From Clostridiales bacterium (GTDB taxonomy: Bacteria > Bacillota > Clostridia > Christensenellales > Pumilibacteraceae): 36,148 nt of DNA. Within the stretch, counting starts at the first letter, position 1. Each line of letters begins with the position of its first letter. The stretch is from positions 1 through 36,148 of the forward strand of contig SVHR01000004.1 in the NCBI GenBank assembly GCA_015055705.1. Direction: 5' to 3'. The notes under the pieces are model-generated. The model was not told the DNA's origin. It searched no databases and saw only the letters and a list, made by a program, of their open reading frames with translations. A program made the position numbers and the translations under genes. Below are positions 1-7,594 of this stretch, in pieces.

Positions 1-2
1 TC

Positions 3-485
3 TCAAGCGAGGGTACGGTTTCCTGGAGCGCGGTTGAGGGCGCGGATGCTTACGAGTATGAAATCGACGGCTCCCCTGCAGTAATCGGAGAGACCTCAAT
101 GTCCCATATCGCTTACGGTCAAGCGCTCAGAGTGCGCGCTATATGCAGTGACGGTGAATACGAGTGGTACGGCGAGTGGTGTGAGGCGGTAGTCCGTGAG
201 GATACAAGAGAGCAACTTGCAACGCCTATTATCGCGTATGATCCCGAAATAGGACTTACTGTTGTGATAAATGATCCCAAGGTATCTTACTACGAGGTAA
301 TGTTCGGACAGGGCGGAATTAAAATGCGTTATTATCCTTCTTACGGTGCGTATGAAGTAGAGGTTATAACAAACTCGTTTACATTCCCCGATAACGATTA
401 CACCGTTTACGTCAAGGCAGTACCTGTGGATACATCGAATTATAGTGACAGTGAGTGGGCAACTGTCACAATAGTTTTTGGATAA
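3..485 (+). CDS. C-terminal end of a surface protein with fibronectin III-like repeats (5' partial)
   Basis: The frame is open from the first bases of the window, so the 5' end of this gene lies outside; the internal ATG at 99 is not the start. The visible 160 residues contain two Fn3-like beta-sandwich repeats. The first begins with the pattern V-S-W-S-A-V-x-G-A-x-x-Y and ends near the Trp-rich stretch before residue 65. The second runs to the C-terminus and ends in strands of the type YTVYVKAV...WATVTIVF. Such repeats are common spacers in secreted or wall-anchored proteins of Bacillota. No LPXTG motif or C-terminal membrane segment is present, so the anchor or catalytic module must be upstream. 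A strong terminator follows 33 bases after the stop. The Fn3 assignment is moderately sure; the function of the whole protein cannot be told. Confidence 0.7.
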   Translation, partial: SSEGTVSWSAVEGADAYEYEIDGSPAVIGETSMSHIAYGQALRVRAICSDGEYEWYGEWCEAVVREDTREQLATPIIAYDPEIGLTVVINDPKVSYYEVMFGQGGIKMRYYPSYGAYEVEVITNSFTFPDNDYTVYVKAVPVDTSNYSDSEWATVTIVFG

Positions 486-517
486 GCTGTAATATCAGCA
501 ACAGCACACAAAAAACT

Positions 518-549
518 AAGGCATCTACTCTTAGCAGTAGATGCCTTTT
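518..549. terminator. Bidirectional intrinsic terminator
   Basis: A 12-bp perfect stem (518-529 with 536-547) and a 6-base loop are followed by T's on the plus strand and preceded by an A-rich run, so it works on both strands. It lies between the convergent Fn3 gene and araC-type gene. Confidence 0.85.
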
Positions 550-564
550 GTGGTTATATGATAA

Positions 565-1386
565 CTACTTGTTTTCGCTTTGTTGATTGCGGTATTTAAG
601 TGGTGATACACCCTCGTTCTTTTTGAACACTCTGCAAAAGTATGCTGTGTCGGTATAGCCGCACCTTTGGGCTACCTCGCCGATGGTAAGACCCGTGGTG
701 GATAGGTACTGCTTTGCGCGCTCCATTCGCTTGTTAAGCAAATATTTGATGGGCGGAATGCCAAGGCGCTCCTTAAACAGATGGGTAAGGTAGAACTTGT
801 TAAGACCTAAAAGCTTGCATACGTCCTCGATATTTTCGATTGTAAGGTAGTTTTTGTCAAAGTATTCCTTGGCGTCGAGGTACGCCTTGTTGTGTGAGTA
901 TAGGCGCTCGAAGTCGGGTGCGGCAAGTCGTAGGGTGGATATAAGCAAAACCCTGACAAGGTCGTCCTGAATGATTTTGCTGCCCATGCCGCGCGTTTTT
1001 TCTTCCTTTACAAGAGCCTCAAAGTACGACTTGAACAGCTGCCAATCCTCGCCCGTATTAAGCATGCAGTACGGCTCGTTGATTACCACGTCCGGCTCCA
1101 AATCGCCCAGCACCACGCCCGAAAAGCCGAGGTGATACACCTGCACGTCGGGCGAGTCGAACACGTACTCCGAGTGCGCAACGTCCTTGCTGCAAATGAT
1201 TATCGTGTTCTCCTTTATGGGGTAGAGGTAGCCGTCAAGCTCAAACCTGCCGCCACCGCCGACGACAAAAATCAGCTCGGGATGAGGGTGCGAGTGCATT
1301 TCCTTATGCGCCCCGTCGTTGCGGATATACTCAAGAACGGGTCGCTGTTTTATAATATTCTTTTTGGAGTAATACTCGTTCACCAT
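565..1386 (-). CDS. AraC family transcriptional regulator with cupin sensor domain
   Basis: Predicted DNA-binding regulator of 273 aa. Residues about 27-90 form an AraC-type cupin with the His-rich H-S-H-P-H-P-E pattern and a G-G-x-G-x-F-x-L strand, a likely small-molecule or metal-binding pocket. Residues about 167-268 are the two-helix-turn-helix AraC domain, including the conserved second helix region IGEVAQRCGYTDTAYFCRVFKK and the P-L-K-Y-R ending. The ATG shares one base with the stop codon of the upstream parA-like gene (TAATG), so the two are probably translated together. The ligand is not evident; proteins of this shape often control sugar-utilisation genes, but no such gene is adjacent. 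Confidence 0.9.
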   Translation of the reverse strand: MVNEYYSKKNIIKQRPVLEYIRNDGAHKEMHSHPHPELIFVVGGGGRFELDGYLYPIKENTIIICSKDVAHSEYVFDSPDVQVYHLGFSGVVLGDLEPDVVINEPYCMLNTGEDWQLFKSYFEALVKEEKTRGMGSKIIQDDLVRVLLISTLRLAAPDFERLYSHNKAYLDAKEYFDKNYLTIENIEDVCKLLGLNKFYLTHLFKERLGIPPIKYLLNKRMERAKQYLSTTGLTIGEVAQRCGYTDTAYFCRVFKKNEGVSPLKYRNQQSENK

Positions 1387-2216
1387 TATTGTTGCGGTTT
1401 TACTGCCTTGCGTTTAAGGCTTGCCATGCTGGTGATTTTTGTGTAGTTGTAGTCCTTGTTGCGTTCGAGGAACTCTTCAGCTAGCGCCTTGTAGGCGATA
1501 GAGCCCGAGCAACGCGGCTCGAAGTGCATAATCGGTTTGCCGTAGCTGGGCGCCTCGCCAAGCTTGATGTTGCGCGGAATGCGGTGCGTATAAACGCTCT
1601 TACCAAAGAACTTGATAATTTCGGACGTTACGCTTGCCACAAGATTGCTTCTGCCGTCATACATAGTAAGCAGAACGCCCTCGACCTCGAGAGTGGGGTT
1701 AAGATGCTTCTTCGCAAGGCGAATGGTGTTCATCAGCTGGCTAAGACCCTCGAGGGCAAAGAACTCGCCCTGAATGGGGATAAGTATGCTGTCTGCCGCC
1801 GTAAGTGCGTTTACCGTAAGGAGCGCAAGCGAGGGCGGACAGTCGATAAATATGTAGTCGTAATTGTTTTTTAGCGGCTGTAGAATGGAGCGCAAAACCT
1901 TTTCGCGGTTAGGAACCTTGATAAGCTCGATTTCCGCGCCTGCAAGGTCGATGTTGGACGGAATCAGATCAAGTCCCTCGACACAGGTCTTTACGGTAGC
2001 GTCCTTTGCCGAGCATTCGCCGACAAGAACGTTGTAGATGGACGCGCGAAGCTCCTTTTTTTCAACGCCGATACCGCTGGTGCAGTTGCCTTGCGGGTCG
2101 ATATCAATCATAAGGGTGCGCTTGCCCATAGCCGCAACAAAGCTGCTAAGATTGATACAGGTTGTGGTTTTTCCTACGCCACCTTTTTGGTTGGCTACAG
2201 CAATGATTTTAGACAT
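1386..2216 (-). CDS. ParA/Soj-type partition ATPase, without a neighbouring parB
   Basis: 276 aa if translation begins at the ATG at 2216, where a GAGG Shine-Dalgarno sits 5-6 bases upstream; a longer in-frame start at 2276 would overlap the promoter -35. The protein opens with the deviant Walker A motif K-G-G-V-G-K-T-T (residues 11-18), then D-P-Q-G-N and D-C-P-P-S-L, all typical of ParA/Soj ATPases that form ATP-dependent dimers on DNA. Length and C-terminal region (the F-x-R-N...GEAPSYGKP stretch) match chromosomal Soj. The usual partner parB/spo0J is absent; instead the stop overlaps the start of an AraC-type gene. It could be the chromosomal Soj displaced from the origin region, or an orphan ParA that positions some other cargo. 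Confidence 0.92.
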   Translation of the reverse strand: MSKIIAVANQKGGVGKTTTCINLSSFVAAMGKRTLMIDIDPQGNCTSGIGVEKKELRASIYNVLVGECSAKDATVKTCVEGLDLIPSNIDLAGAEIELIKVPNREKVLRSILQPLKNNYDYIFIDCPPSLALLTVNALTAADSILIPIQGEFFALEGLSQLMNTIRLAKKHLNPTLEVEGVLLTMYDGRSNLVASVTSEIIKFFGKSVYTHRIPRNIKLGEAPSYGKPIMHFEPRCSGSIAYKALAEEFLERNKDYNYTKITSMASLKRKAVKPQQ

Positions 2217-2247
2217 AGTACCTCGCAGTATTACTTTATCACAAAAT

Positions 2248-2276
2248 AGTGTAACATACATATCAAAAAAATGCAA
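2248..2276 (-). promoter_or_regulatory. Promoter of parA-araC
   Basis: Read on the minus strand, TTGCAT (2271-2276), a 17-base spacer and TACACT (2248-2253) lie 31 bases upstream of the parA ATG, with a GAGG ribosome site between. Confidence 0.65.
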
Positions 2277-2344
2277 GAGGTATATGCAAAAAAATTAAAT
2301 TTTTTTATTTCTATCCAAAAACGTTGCGCCAAGGCGTGCGAGTG

Positions 2345-2359
2345 TGCTATTATATAGGA
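2345..2359 (+). promoter_or_regulatory. Extended -10 promoter abutting the ecfA1 start (leaderless candidate)
   Basis: TG-C-TATTAT (2345-2353) is an extended -10 element. Only six bases separate it from the ATG at 2360, so the predicted transcription start falls on or next to the A of the start codon. A poor -35 (TTGCGC, 2324-2329) lies 18 bases upstream. The AGGA at 2356-2359 touches the ATG and cannot act as a normal Shine-Dalgarno. Confidence 0.55.
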
Positions 2360-3187
2360 ATGAGCTTTATAAATTTTGACAACGTAAGCTTTACTTATTC
2401 CGCAGGCACTCAAAACGAGATTAGGGCGGTAAAGAACCTTTCACTTTCGATAGAGGAGGGCGAGTTTGTCGCGCTCGTAGGTCACAACGGAAGCGGCAAG
2501 AGTACGGTGGCAAAGCTTATGAACGGCTTGCTTACTCCGCGCACGGGCAAGGTTACGGTAAACGGGCTGGACACGGCGGACAAAAAGTCGCTGTTCGAAA
2601 TACGCAAAAACGTAGGAGTGGTATTCCAAAATCCCGACAACCAGATGGTGGCTACCATCATAGAGGACGACGTTGCCTTTGGACCCGAAAACCTTGGGCT
2701 TGACCCCAAGGAAATTCGTAGCCGCGTAGACTTTGCGCTTAAATGCGTGGATATGTACGACTACCGCGAGGGTGCGCCGTTTAGGCTTAGCGGTGGACAA
2801 AAGCAACGCATCGCCATTGCAGGCGTGCTTGCAATCAAGCCGCGCGTGATGGTGCTGGATGAGTCTACGTCCATGCTTGATCCGCAAGGCAAAAAGGAAA
2901 TTATGGACATCGTTTTGCGCCTTAACCGCGAGGAGAGGATGACCGTAATTATGATTACGCATTTTATGGACGAGGCGGCGCTTGCCGACAAAATCTTCGT
3001 TATGGAGGACGGCGAGCTTGTGCTTAGCGGCGGCAAGGAGGTTCTAAAAAGCCCCCGTCTTGCTCAAAACGGACTTGGATATCCGCCTGCCGTTAGCCTT
3101 GCAAAAAGGCTTCGCGAGGGTGGAATGGATATCGGCGAGGTTTACACCGACGACGAGCTTGTGGAGGAAATATGTCGATTGTTATAA
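2360..3187 (+). CDS. ecfA1: Energy-coupling factor transporter ATPase 1
   Basis: One of the two ATPases of the ECF module that powers uptake of vitamins or metal ions through exchangeable S components. From the ATG at 2360 it is 275 aa: Walker A G-H-N-G-S-G-K-S-T (41-49), signature L-S-G-G-Q-K-Q-R, and Walker B followed by LDESTSMLD, the Ser variant typical of EcfA1. An in-frame ATG at 2324 would start inside the promoter and adds residues not found in the family. The 3' end overlaps ecfA2 by 16 bases. In many Bacillota this operon follows rplQ; here it is preceded by its own promoter and a divergent parA. Confidence 0.95.
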   Translation: MSFINFDNVSFTYSAGTQNEIRAVKNLSLSIEEGEFVALVGHNGSGKSTVAKLMNGLLTPRTGKVTVNGLDTADKKSLFEIRKNVGVVFQNPDNQMVATIIEDDVAFGPENLGLDPKEIRSRVDFALKCVDMYDYREGAPFRLSGGQKQRIAIAGVLAIKPRVMVLDESTSMLDPQGKKEIMDIVLRLNREERMTVIMITHFMDEAALADKIFVMEDGELVLSGGKEVLKSPRLAQNGLGYPPAVSLAKRLREGGMDIGEVYTDDELVEEICRLL

Positions 3188-4020
3188 AGGAGCTAACGCA
3201 CGTATATTCGCCGCGCACGCCGTTCGAGAAAACTGCGCTTGACAGGGTGAGCTTTACCATCGAGGACGGCGATTACTTTGGTATCATCGGGCATACGGGT
3301 AGCGGCAAAAGCACGCTTATCAGTCACCTTAACGGACTTATCAAGCTCACCGATGGCTCTATCGTGGTAAACGGAATAGACCTAAGCAAAAAATACGACT
3401 ACAAAAAGCTCCGTAGCGAGGTAGGAATGGTTTTTCAGTACCCCGAGTATCAGCTTTTTGACGAAACGGTCGAGCGTGACGTAGCGTTCGGCCCCAAAAA
3501 TATGGGGCTTTCGGCGTCTGAGATTGCCGACAGAGTAGAGTACGCCATAAAATTGGTGGGGCTTGACTATGATAAAATAAAAAACCGTTCACCCTTTGAG
3601 CTTAGTGGCGGACAAATGCGCCGAGTTGCGCTTGCCGGCGTGCTTGCCATGCGCCCCAAAATTCTTGTTTTGGACGAGCCTACCGCAGGACTTGACCCGC
3701 GCGGCAAAAAGGAAATTCTTGATCTTACGCTTAAAATCAAGGAGCATTGCCCCACGGTGGTAATGATATCGCACAATATGGACGAGATTGCGGCTTATTG
3801 CAACCGTATAGCCGTGCTTGGCGGCGGCAAGCTTGAGGGCGTGTTTACGCCAAGGGAGCTTTTTGGCAGAGGCGATCTAATCGAGCGTATGGGGCTTAGT
3901 CTTCCCACGGCGGCTCTTATTGCCAAAAAACTGCGTGACCGTGGCGTGCAAATTTCGGCAAGCGACGAGGACGAGCTGGTTAGCGCTATCCTTAATGCAA
4001 GGAGGTCAAGCCATGCGTGA
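3172..4020 (+). CDS. ecfA2: Energy-coupling factor transporter ATPase 2
   Basis: 282 aa ABC ATPase, partner of EcfA1 in the heterodimer beneath EcfT. It has Walker A G-H-T-G-S-G-K-S-T, Q-loop region VFQYPEYQLF, signature L-S-G-G-Q-M-R-R and Walker B ILVLDEPTAGLDP. The start codon lies inside the last codons of ecfA1 and the stop overlaps ecfT by eight bases, so the three subunits are translationally coupled. No substrate-binding S component is encoded in the window, which fits a group II ECF module shared by S components encoded elsewhere. Confidence 0.95.
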   Translation: MSIVIKELTHVYSPRTPFEKTALDRVSFTIEDGDYFGIIGHTGSGKSTLISHLNGLIKLTDGSIVVNGIDLSKKYDYKKLRSEVGMVFQYPEYQLFDETVERDVAFGPKNMGLSASEIADRVEYAIKLVGLDYDKIKNRSPFELSGGQMRRVALAGVLAMRPKILVLDEPTAGLDPRGKKEILDLTLKIKEHCPTVVMISHNMDEIAAYCNRIAVLGGGKLEGVFTPRELFGRGDLIERMGLSLPTAALIAKKLRDRGVQISASDEDELVSAILNARRSSHA

Positions 4021-4918
4021 CGTATCGATGGGTCAGTACTATCCGACCAAATCCATAATCCATAGGCTGGACGCCCGAATAAAGCTTTTGCTCGTAATTG
4101 CGTATATCGTTATGCTGTTTTTTATACCAACGGTAGATAATTACCTTGCTAAGGGCGGCAATTTGTCCGATTACGTAATCAAGGCGTCGTGCGCGTTTAT
4201 AGTTGTTATTCTCTTTTTTATCGTGTCTGTTCTTTTAAGTAAGGTGCCGATGGGAAAGGTTCTAAAAAGCATAAAGGGCGTAATTTACCTCGTGATTATA
4301 ACAGCGGTAATTATGCTGCTGTTTTATAGCGGAAGCGCAAGTCACGTATATTTTCAGCGAGGCATTATTTCGGTTTCGCTCGAGGGTATTATAAGTGCGG
4401 CGGTAATGGCGCTAAGGCTGTTTTTACTGGTCATCGGACCATCGCTCCTTACACTCACCACCACGTCCGTAGAGCTTACCGACGGGCTGGAGCGCCTATT
4501 AAAGCCGCTTGCGCTTATCAAGGTGCCCGTGCACGATATTGCCATTATTATGAGCATCGCACTTCGCCTTATTCCCACACTTATTGAGGAAGCCGACAAG
4601 ATTACGGCGGCTCAAAAGGCACGACTTGCCGAGTTTGACGACGGCAATGTTTTCAAAAGGGTGAAGGCTATGCTTCCCGTTTTCGTGCCACTTCTCGTTT
4701 CCTCTTTTCGCCGTGCTGACGAGCTTGCTTATGCGATGGACTCAAGGTGCTACAGCGGGGCTAAGGGCAGAACTCGAATGAAGGTTATGAGGTTGAGCCT
4801 AAAGGATTTCGTTGCCATGCTCGTGATGGCGGCTGTGTTCTTTGCCGTGCTGATGTTCGTGTACGACTATTTTGGATTAGTACCGCTTCTTGTTAATCTT
4901 GTGGGGATTGCACTATGA
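4013..4918 (+). CDS. ecfT: Energy-coupling factor transporter transmembrane subunit
   Basis: Membrane scaffold linking the EcfA1/A2 ATPases to S components. The start at 4013 is chosen because AAGGAGG lies seven bases upstream (ending at 4005) and the product (301 aa) begins with the family pattern QYYPTKSIIHRLDAR-K. Hydrophobic segments follow at about 25-45, 60-80, 92-112 and 130-155, with a last one near the C-terminus. The two coupling-helix motifs with the conserved Ala-Arg/Ser-Arg pair are seen as AQKARLAEF and YAMDSRCY. The stop TGA overlaps the ATG of truA (ATGA). Confidence 0.94.
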   Translation: MRDVSMGQYYPTKSIIHRLDARIKLLLVIAYIVMLFFIPTVDNYLAKGGNLSDYVIKASCAFIVVILFFIVSVLLSKVPMGKVLKSIKGVIYLVIITAVIMLLFYSGSASHVYFQRGIISVSLEGIISAAVMALRLFLLVIGPSLLTLTTTSVELTDGLERLLKPLALIKVPVHDIAIIMSIALRLIPTLIEEADKITAAQKARLAEFDDGNVFKRVKAMLPVFVPLLVSSFRRADELAYAMDSRCYSGAKGRTRMKVMRLSLKDFVAMLVMAAVFFAVLMFVYDYFGLVPLLVNLVGIAL

Positions 4919-5631
4919 GAATAAAGCTCGTTGTGGAATATGATGGGTCGGATTTTAGCGGCTGGCAGCTTCAGCCCGGATTGCGTACCGTCCAAGGCGA
5001 GATCGAGGCGGCAATAAAAAGTGTTACGGGCGAGGATGTTAGGGTAACCGCAAGCGGCAGAACGGATACAGGCGTGCATGCCCTTAACCAGGTGGTTCAC
5101 TTTGACACGGGCAAGGATTTAGGTGCAAAATTCGCAGGGGCGTTAAATTATTATTTGGCTCCTGACGTCAGAATAAAAAGTGCCGAGGTCGTTTCGGACG
5201 ACTTTCACGCTCGCTTTGGCGCCACACAAAAGACATACGACTACGTTATGTACGAGGGGAATACAGACAGTGCGCTGTGGCGCAAGCGTGCCGCAAGAGT
5301 TCAGGGTAGCTTGGACGAGGTCGCAATGAACGAGGCGGCAAGCCTTTTTGTCGGTCAGCACGACTTTGCGGGCTTTATGAGCAGCGGCTCGGAGGTGTCC
5401 ACCACAGTGCGTACCGTGCTTGCGGCAAGCGTAGTTAGAAAGGACGGTTTTGTGATTTTCTCGGTAACGGCTGACGGTTTTTTGTACAACATGGTGCGAA
5501 AGATGGCGGCGGTGCTTATCGAGGTCGGCAAGGGGCAGACGGTAGATATTCCTGCTTTGCTTAGGCGCGAGGCGGCTACAACCAAGGTTGCGCCCCCTCA
5601 GGGACTGTATTTGCGAGAGGTGACTTACTAA
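4915..5631 (+). CDS. truA: tRNA pseudouridine(38-40) synthase
   Basis: Isomerises uridines 38-40 of the tRNA anticodon stem to pseudouridine. 238 aa with the catalytic motif G-R-T-D-T-G-V-H-A (Asp51), the Y-D-G-S-D-F-S-G-W entry motif at residues 9-17, and the F-L-Y-N-M-V-R signature near residue 195. The length is usual for the family. It is coupled to ecfT by a four-base overlap and to the next gene by TAATG. In many relatives truA is followed by rplM-rpsI, which are absent here. Confidence 0.96.
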   Translation: MRIKLVVEYDGSDFSGWQLQPGLRTVQGEIEAAIKSVTGEDVRVTASGRTDTGVHALNQVVHFDTGKDLGAKFAGALNYYLAPDVRIKSAEVVSDDFHARFGATQKTYDYVMYEGNTDSALWRKRAARVQGSLDEVAMNEAASLFVGQHDFAGFMSSGSEVSTTVRTVLAASVVRKDGFVIFSVTADGFLYNMVRKMAAVLIEVGKGQTVDIPALLRREAATTKVAPPQGLYLREVTY

Positions 5632-6098
5632 TGAAAATAGCAATTATATCGTGCGGAAGGCTGGGCGCGACGGCAAAGGCGGCAGGTCGGCTTAAGGAGT
5701 TTTTGGTCGGTCACGAGGTCGATATTTTTGACGGTAAGGATGCGGCGAGCGTGTGCGGCTACGATGTGTACGTGCTTGGCACCAATATTCGCTTTGGTAA
5801 GTTTAGCAAGTCGTTTCGCAAGGCGGCAAAAAGGTTGCGTGGGCAAGCTCTTTATGTATATATAAGCGGTGCGGATATTGAAAAGGCAAGAATGCATATC
5901 GAAAATATGAAGAGTGCCGTGCCCGAGGCTAGGTCGGTTCGCCACGTTTGGGGCGAGCTTAATGTGGAGGGGACAAGAGGCTTTACTAAGTTTGCTATTC
6001 AAAGCACTATAGAGGGCAGGCATAAGGACAAGCTACCCCCGGCTCGAATTTTGGACAAGGAGCTTCGAGCATTAGCGGCGGATATAGAGAAAAATTGA
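5631..6098 (+). CDS. Flavodoxin-domain protein (HemG/Flavodoxin_5-like)
   Basis: 155 aa, a small single-domain protein resembling flavodoxin-like proteins of the menaquinone-dependent protoporphyrinogen oxidase (HemG) type. It has an N-terminal beta strand KIAIISCGRLGATAKAA with a phosphate-binding-like loop for FMN, a central V-x-V-L-G-T-N-I-R-F-G segment typical of that family, and a hydrophobic strand ALYVYISG. The phosphate loop is not the classical S-x-T-G-N-T, so FMN binding is likely but not certain. It is the last gene of the ecf-truA operon (stop of truA and start overlap by one base). Substrate is unknown; no other heme genes are near. Confidence 0.7.
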   Translation: MKIAIISCGRLGATAKAAGRLKEFLVGHEVDIFDGKDAASVCGYDVYVLGTNIRFGKFSKSFRKAAKRLRGQALYVYISGADIEKARMHIENMKSAVPEARSVRHVWGELNVEGTRGFTKFAIQSTIEGRHKDKLPPARILDKELRALAADIEKN

Positions 6099-6112
6099 TT
6101 ATATGATGAACA

Positions 6113-6142
6113 AAAAAACGATGGGACGTACCATCGTTTTTT
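6113..6142. terminator. Bidirectional terminator with ACGT-containing loop
   Basis: A 12-bp stem (6113-6124 with 6131-6142) with A6 and T6 ends and loop GACGTA closes both the ecf operon and the convergent acyltransferase gene. It resembles the terminators at 28767 and 33254. Confidence 0.88.
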
Positions 6143-6146
6143 AACT

Positions 6147-6902
6147 TTACTTAGAATATGGATAATCTTTTTTAGAGATGTTTGCGTACGGAACAACACG
6201 GTGACGGGGAAGTAGCCTTGCGATGCGGGTTATTTCCTTTTTTAGGTGATTGCAAACTATTTTACATTGCTCGTCAATGTCGATATTGGGGTCGTACCTT
6301 ATGGGCTTGCCAAAGATTACTGCCTTAAGCTCGGGCGCGTTGTACATAGGTACGAATGTGGGGCACACCTTGTATCTGCTGTAATAAAGCTTGGCTACGG
6401 CTACAAACTTGTCTTGGAAGTCGTTGATAATTTCGTTGTAGCATTCTCGGTTTTCGGGGAAGAGCACTACCTTTTTCCCCTCGCTTAGCGCTTTTACCGA
6501 GCTTTTGAAGGTTGACATAAGTCGCGCGTCCTTATAAACCGCGATGGTGTCGGCATTGCTGAATATATATCCGCATAGCGGCGCCATTATATATGACAAA
6601 AGCTTGTAAAACCATCTTGTCCATTTTGGCTTAAGCGACCAAAAGTCCTGATATGCGTAAGCGGGAACCTCCTTTGCTTTGGTCATTTCGCCTATGCACC
6701 AAATTGCTTTTTTTGCGGGGAAGTACAGCTCGCTTGTTAGCGGTGCATGTGTTTGCGCATGATTTCCCACGACAATTACGGCTTCGCCTTCTATTCGGTG
6801 CTTGCCTATAAATCGCCTTTTTTTGTAAAAGACGGTAAATAACCAAAAAATGAACCTATATAGCAAAGGTTTTTTGTCTTTTTGCTTTTCTTTTTTTGCC
6901 AT
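6147..6902 (-). CDS. PlsC-like 1-acylglycerol-3-phosphate acyltransferase homologue, altered active site
   Basis: 251 aa, with a basic N-terminus and one hydrophobic segment (about 13-26), then the PlsC acyltransferase fold. Motif I is present only as N47-H48; the catalytic Asp expected five residues after the His (NHx4D) is Ala53. Motif II is AVYKDAR (121-127) and motif III is F-P-E-N (148-151) instead of F-P-E-G. Family members transfer acyl groups to lysophosphatidate or other lipids at the membrane. The missing Asp means activity is doubtful or the active site has been rebuilt. It starts 19 bases after the XRE-membrane gene, so both likely share one transcript; no Shine-Dalgarno is seen before the ATG. 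Confidence 0.78.
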   Translation of the reverse strand: MAKKEKQKDKKPLLYRFIFWLFTVFYKKRRFIGKHRIEGEAVIVVGNHAQTHAPLTSELYFPAKKAIWCIGEMTKAKEVPAYAYQDFWSLKPKWTRWFYKLLSYIMAPLCGYIFSNADTIAVYKDARLMSTFKSSVKALSEGKKVVLFPENRECYNEIINDFQDKFVAVAKLYYSRYKVCPTFVPMYNAPELKAVIFGKPIRYDPNIDIDEQCKIVCNHLKKEITRIARLLPRHRVVPYANISKKDYPYSK

Positions 6903-6921
6903 TGTTTTTATATGTAACCGC

Positions 6922-7548
6922 TTATTCTTGAGGTGGCTCGACTTTGTTGTTGCTTTTTACTCGCCTGCGGTTAAAGGTAAATTTTGCTTTGCCTTTATTT
7001 CGGTAGTCGTACCACAGCACGGCAAGAATCTGCAATGGAATAGGTAAGAAGAACACGAAAAATCCGTTAGGAATAGGCGGCATGGTAAGAAAGACGCAAG
7101 CGGCAATTGACCACATTATTATCGATTCGCCAACAAGCACCAGTAGCTTTTGCTTCCAAATCGCCATAAATACCAAAAAAACGATTGCGCACACGGGCAC
7201 GGCGTATATAAAGATAAGCCAAGTTTTTTCGAGATTCGGAGCTATCATATTAAGCAGCACGTAAGCGATGGTAGCTACAAGCCAAACAAGCCCGCACGAA
7301 AGAAGGCATACCAAGGGCTTGGCCTTTTTTGTTTTTTTTCGGTCTGCAATAAGCTCGTTTACGGTGACGCCAAACAGCTTTGCCATAGCGGCAAGCGTGG
7401 CGATATCGGGATACGATTCTGCTCGCTCCCATTTAGAAACCGCCTTGTCGGTATAGCTCAGCTTTTCTGCAAGCTCGGCTTGCGTAAGCCCTGCTTCCTT
7501 GCGATAAAACGAAATATTTTCGGCAATAATTTGTTTTAGGTCGTCCAT
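6922..7548 (-). CDS. XRE-type regulator with four membrane segments
   Basis: 208 aa from the ATG at 7548. Residues 5-62 are a Cro/CI-type helix-turn-helix (GLTQAELAEKLSYTDKAVSKWER), followed by a Lys-rich link and four hydrophobic segments (about 79-103, 112-133, 139-160 and 169-188), ending in a basic tail. This HTH-plus-membrane layout is common in Bacillota; such proteins may sense membrane or cell-surface stress. A strong promoter ends seven bases before the ATG and no Shine-Dalgarno is visible, so the mRNA is probably leaderless, as for lambda cI. A 21-bp palindrome upstream of the promoter may be its operator. An upstream in-frame start at 7752 is rejected because it would run through the promoter. 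Confidence 0.85.
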   Translation of the reverse strand: MDDLKQIIAENISFYRKEAGLTQAELAEKLSYTDKAVSKWERAESYPDIATLAAMAKLFGVTVNELIADRKKTKKAKPLVCLLSCGLVWLVATIAYVLLNMIAPNLEKTWLIFIYAVPVCAIVFLVFMAIWKQKLLVLVGESIIMWSIAACVFLTMPPIPNGFFVFFLPIPLQILAVLWYDYRNKGKAKFTFNRRRVKSNNKVEPPQE

Positions 7549-7555
7549 ACTGTGT

Positions 7556-7584
7556 ATTGTACCACAAAAAGCCCGGGAATGCAA
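7556..7584 (-). promoter_or_regulatory. Promoter of the XRE-membrane/PlsC-like operon (leaderless candidate)
   Basis: On the minus strand, TTGCAT (7579-7584), 17 bases, TACAAT (7556-7561). Seven bases separate the -10 from the ATG at 7548. Confidence 0.75.
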
Positions 7585-7594
7585 GTGTTTTTTG

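Noticed and set aside
2289-2310. A-run/T-run palindrome between parA and ecfA1 as a terminator
   Set aside because: It lies between two divergent starts, holds no GC and has no gene ending at it.
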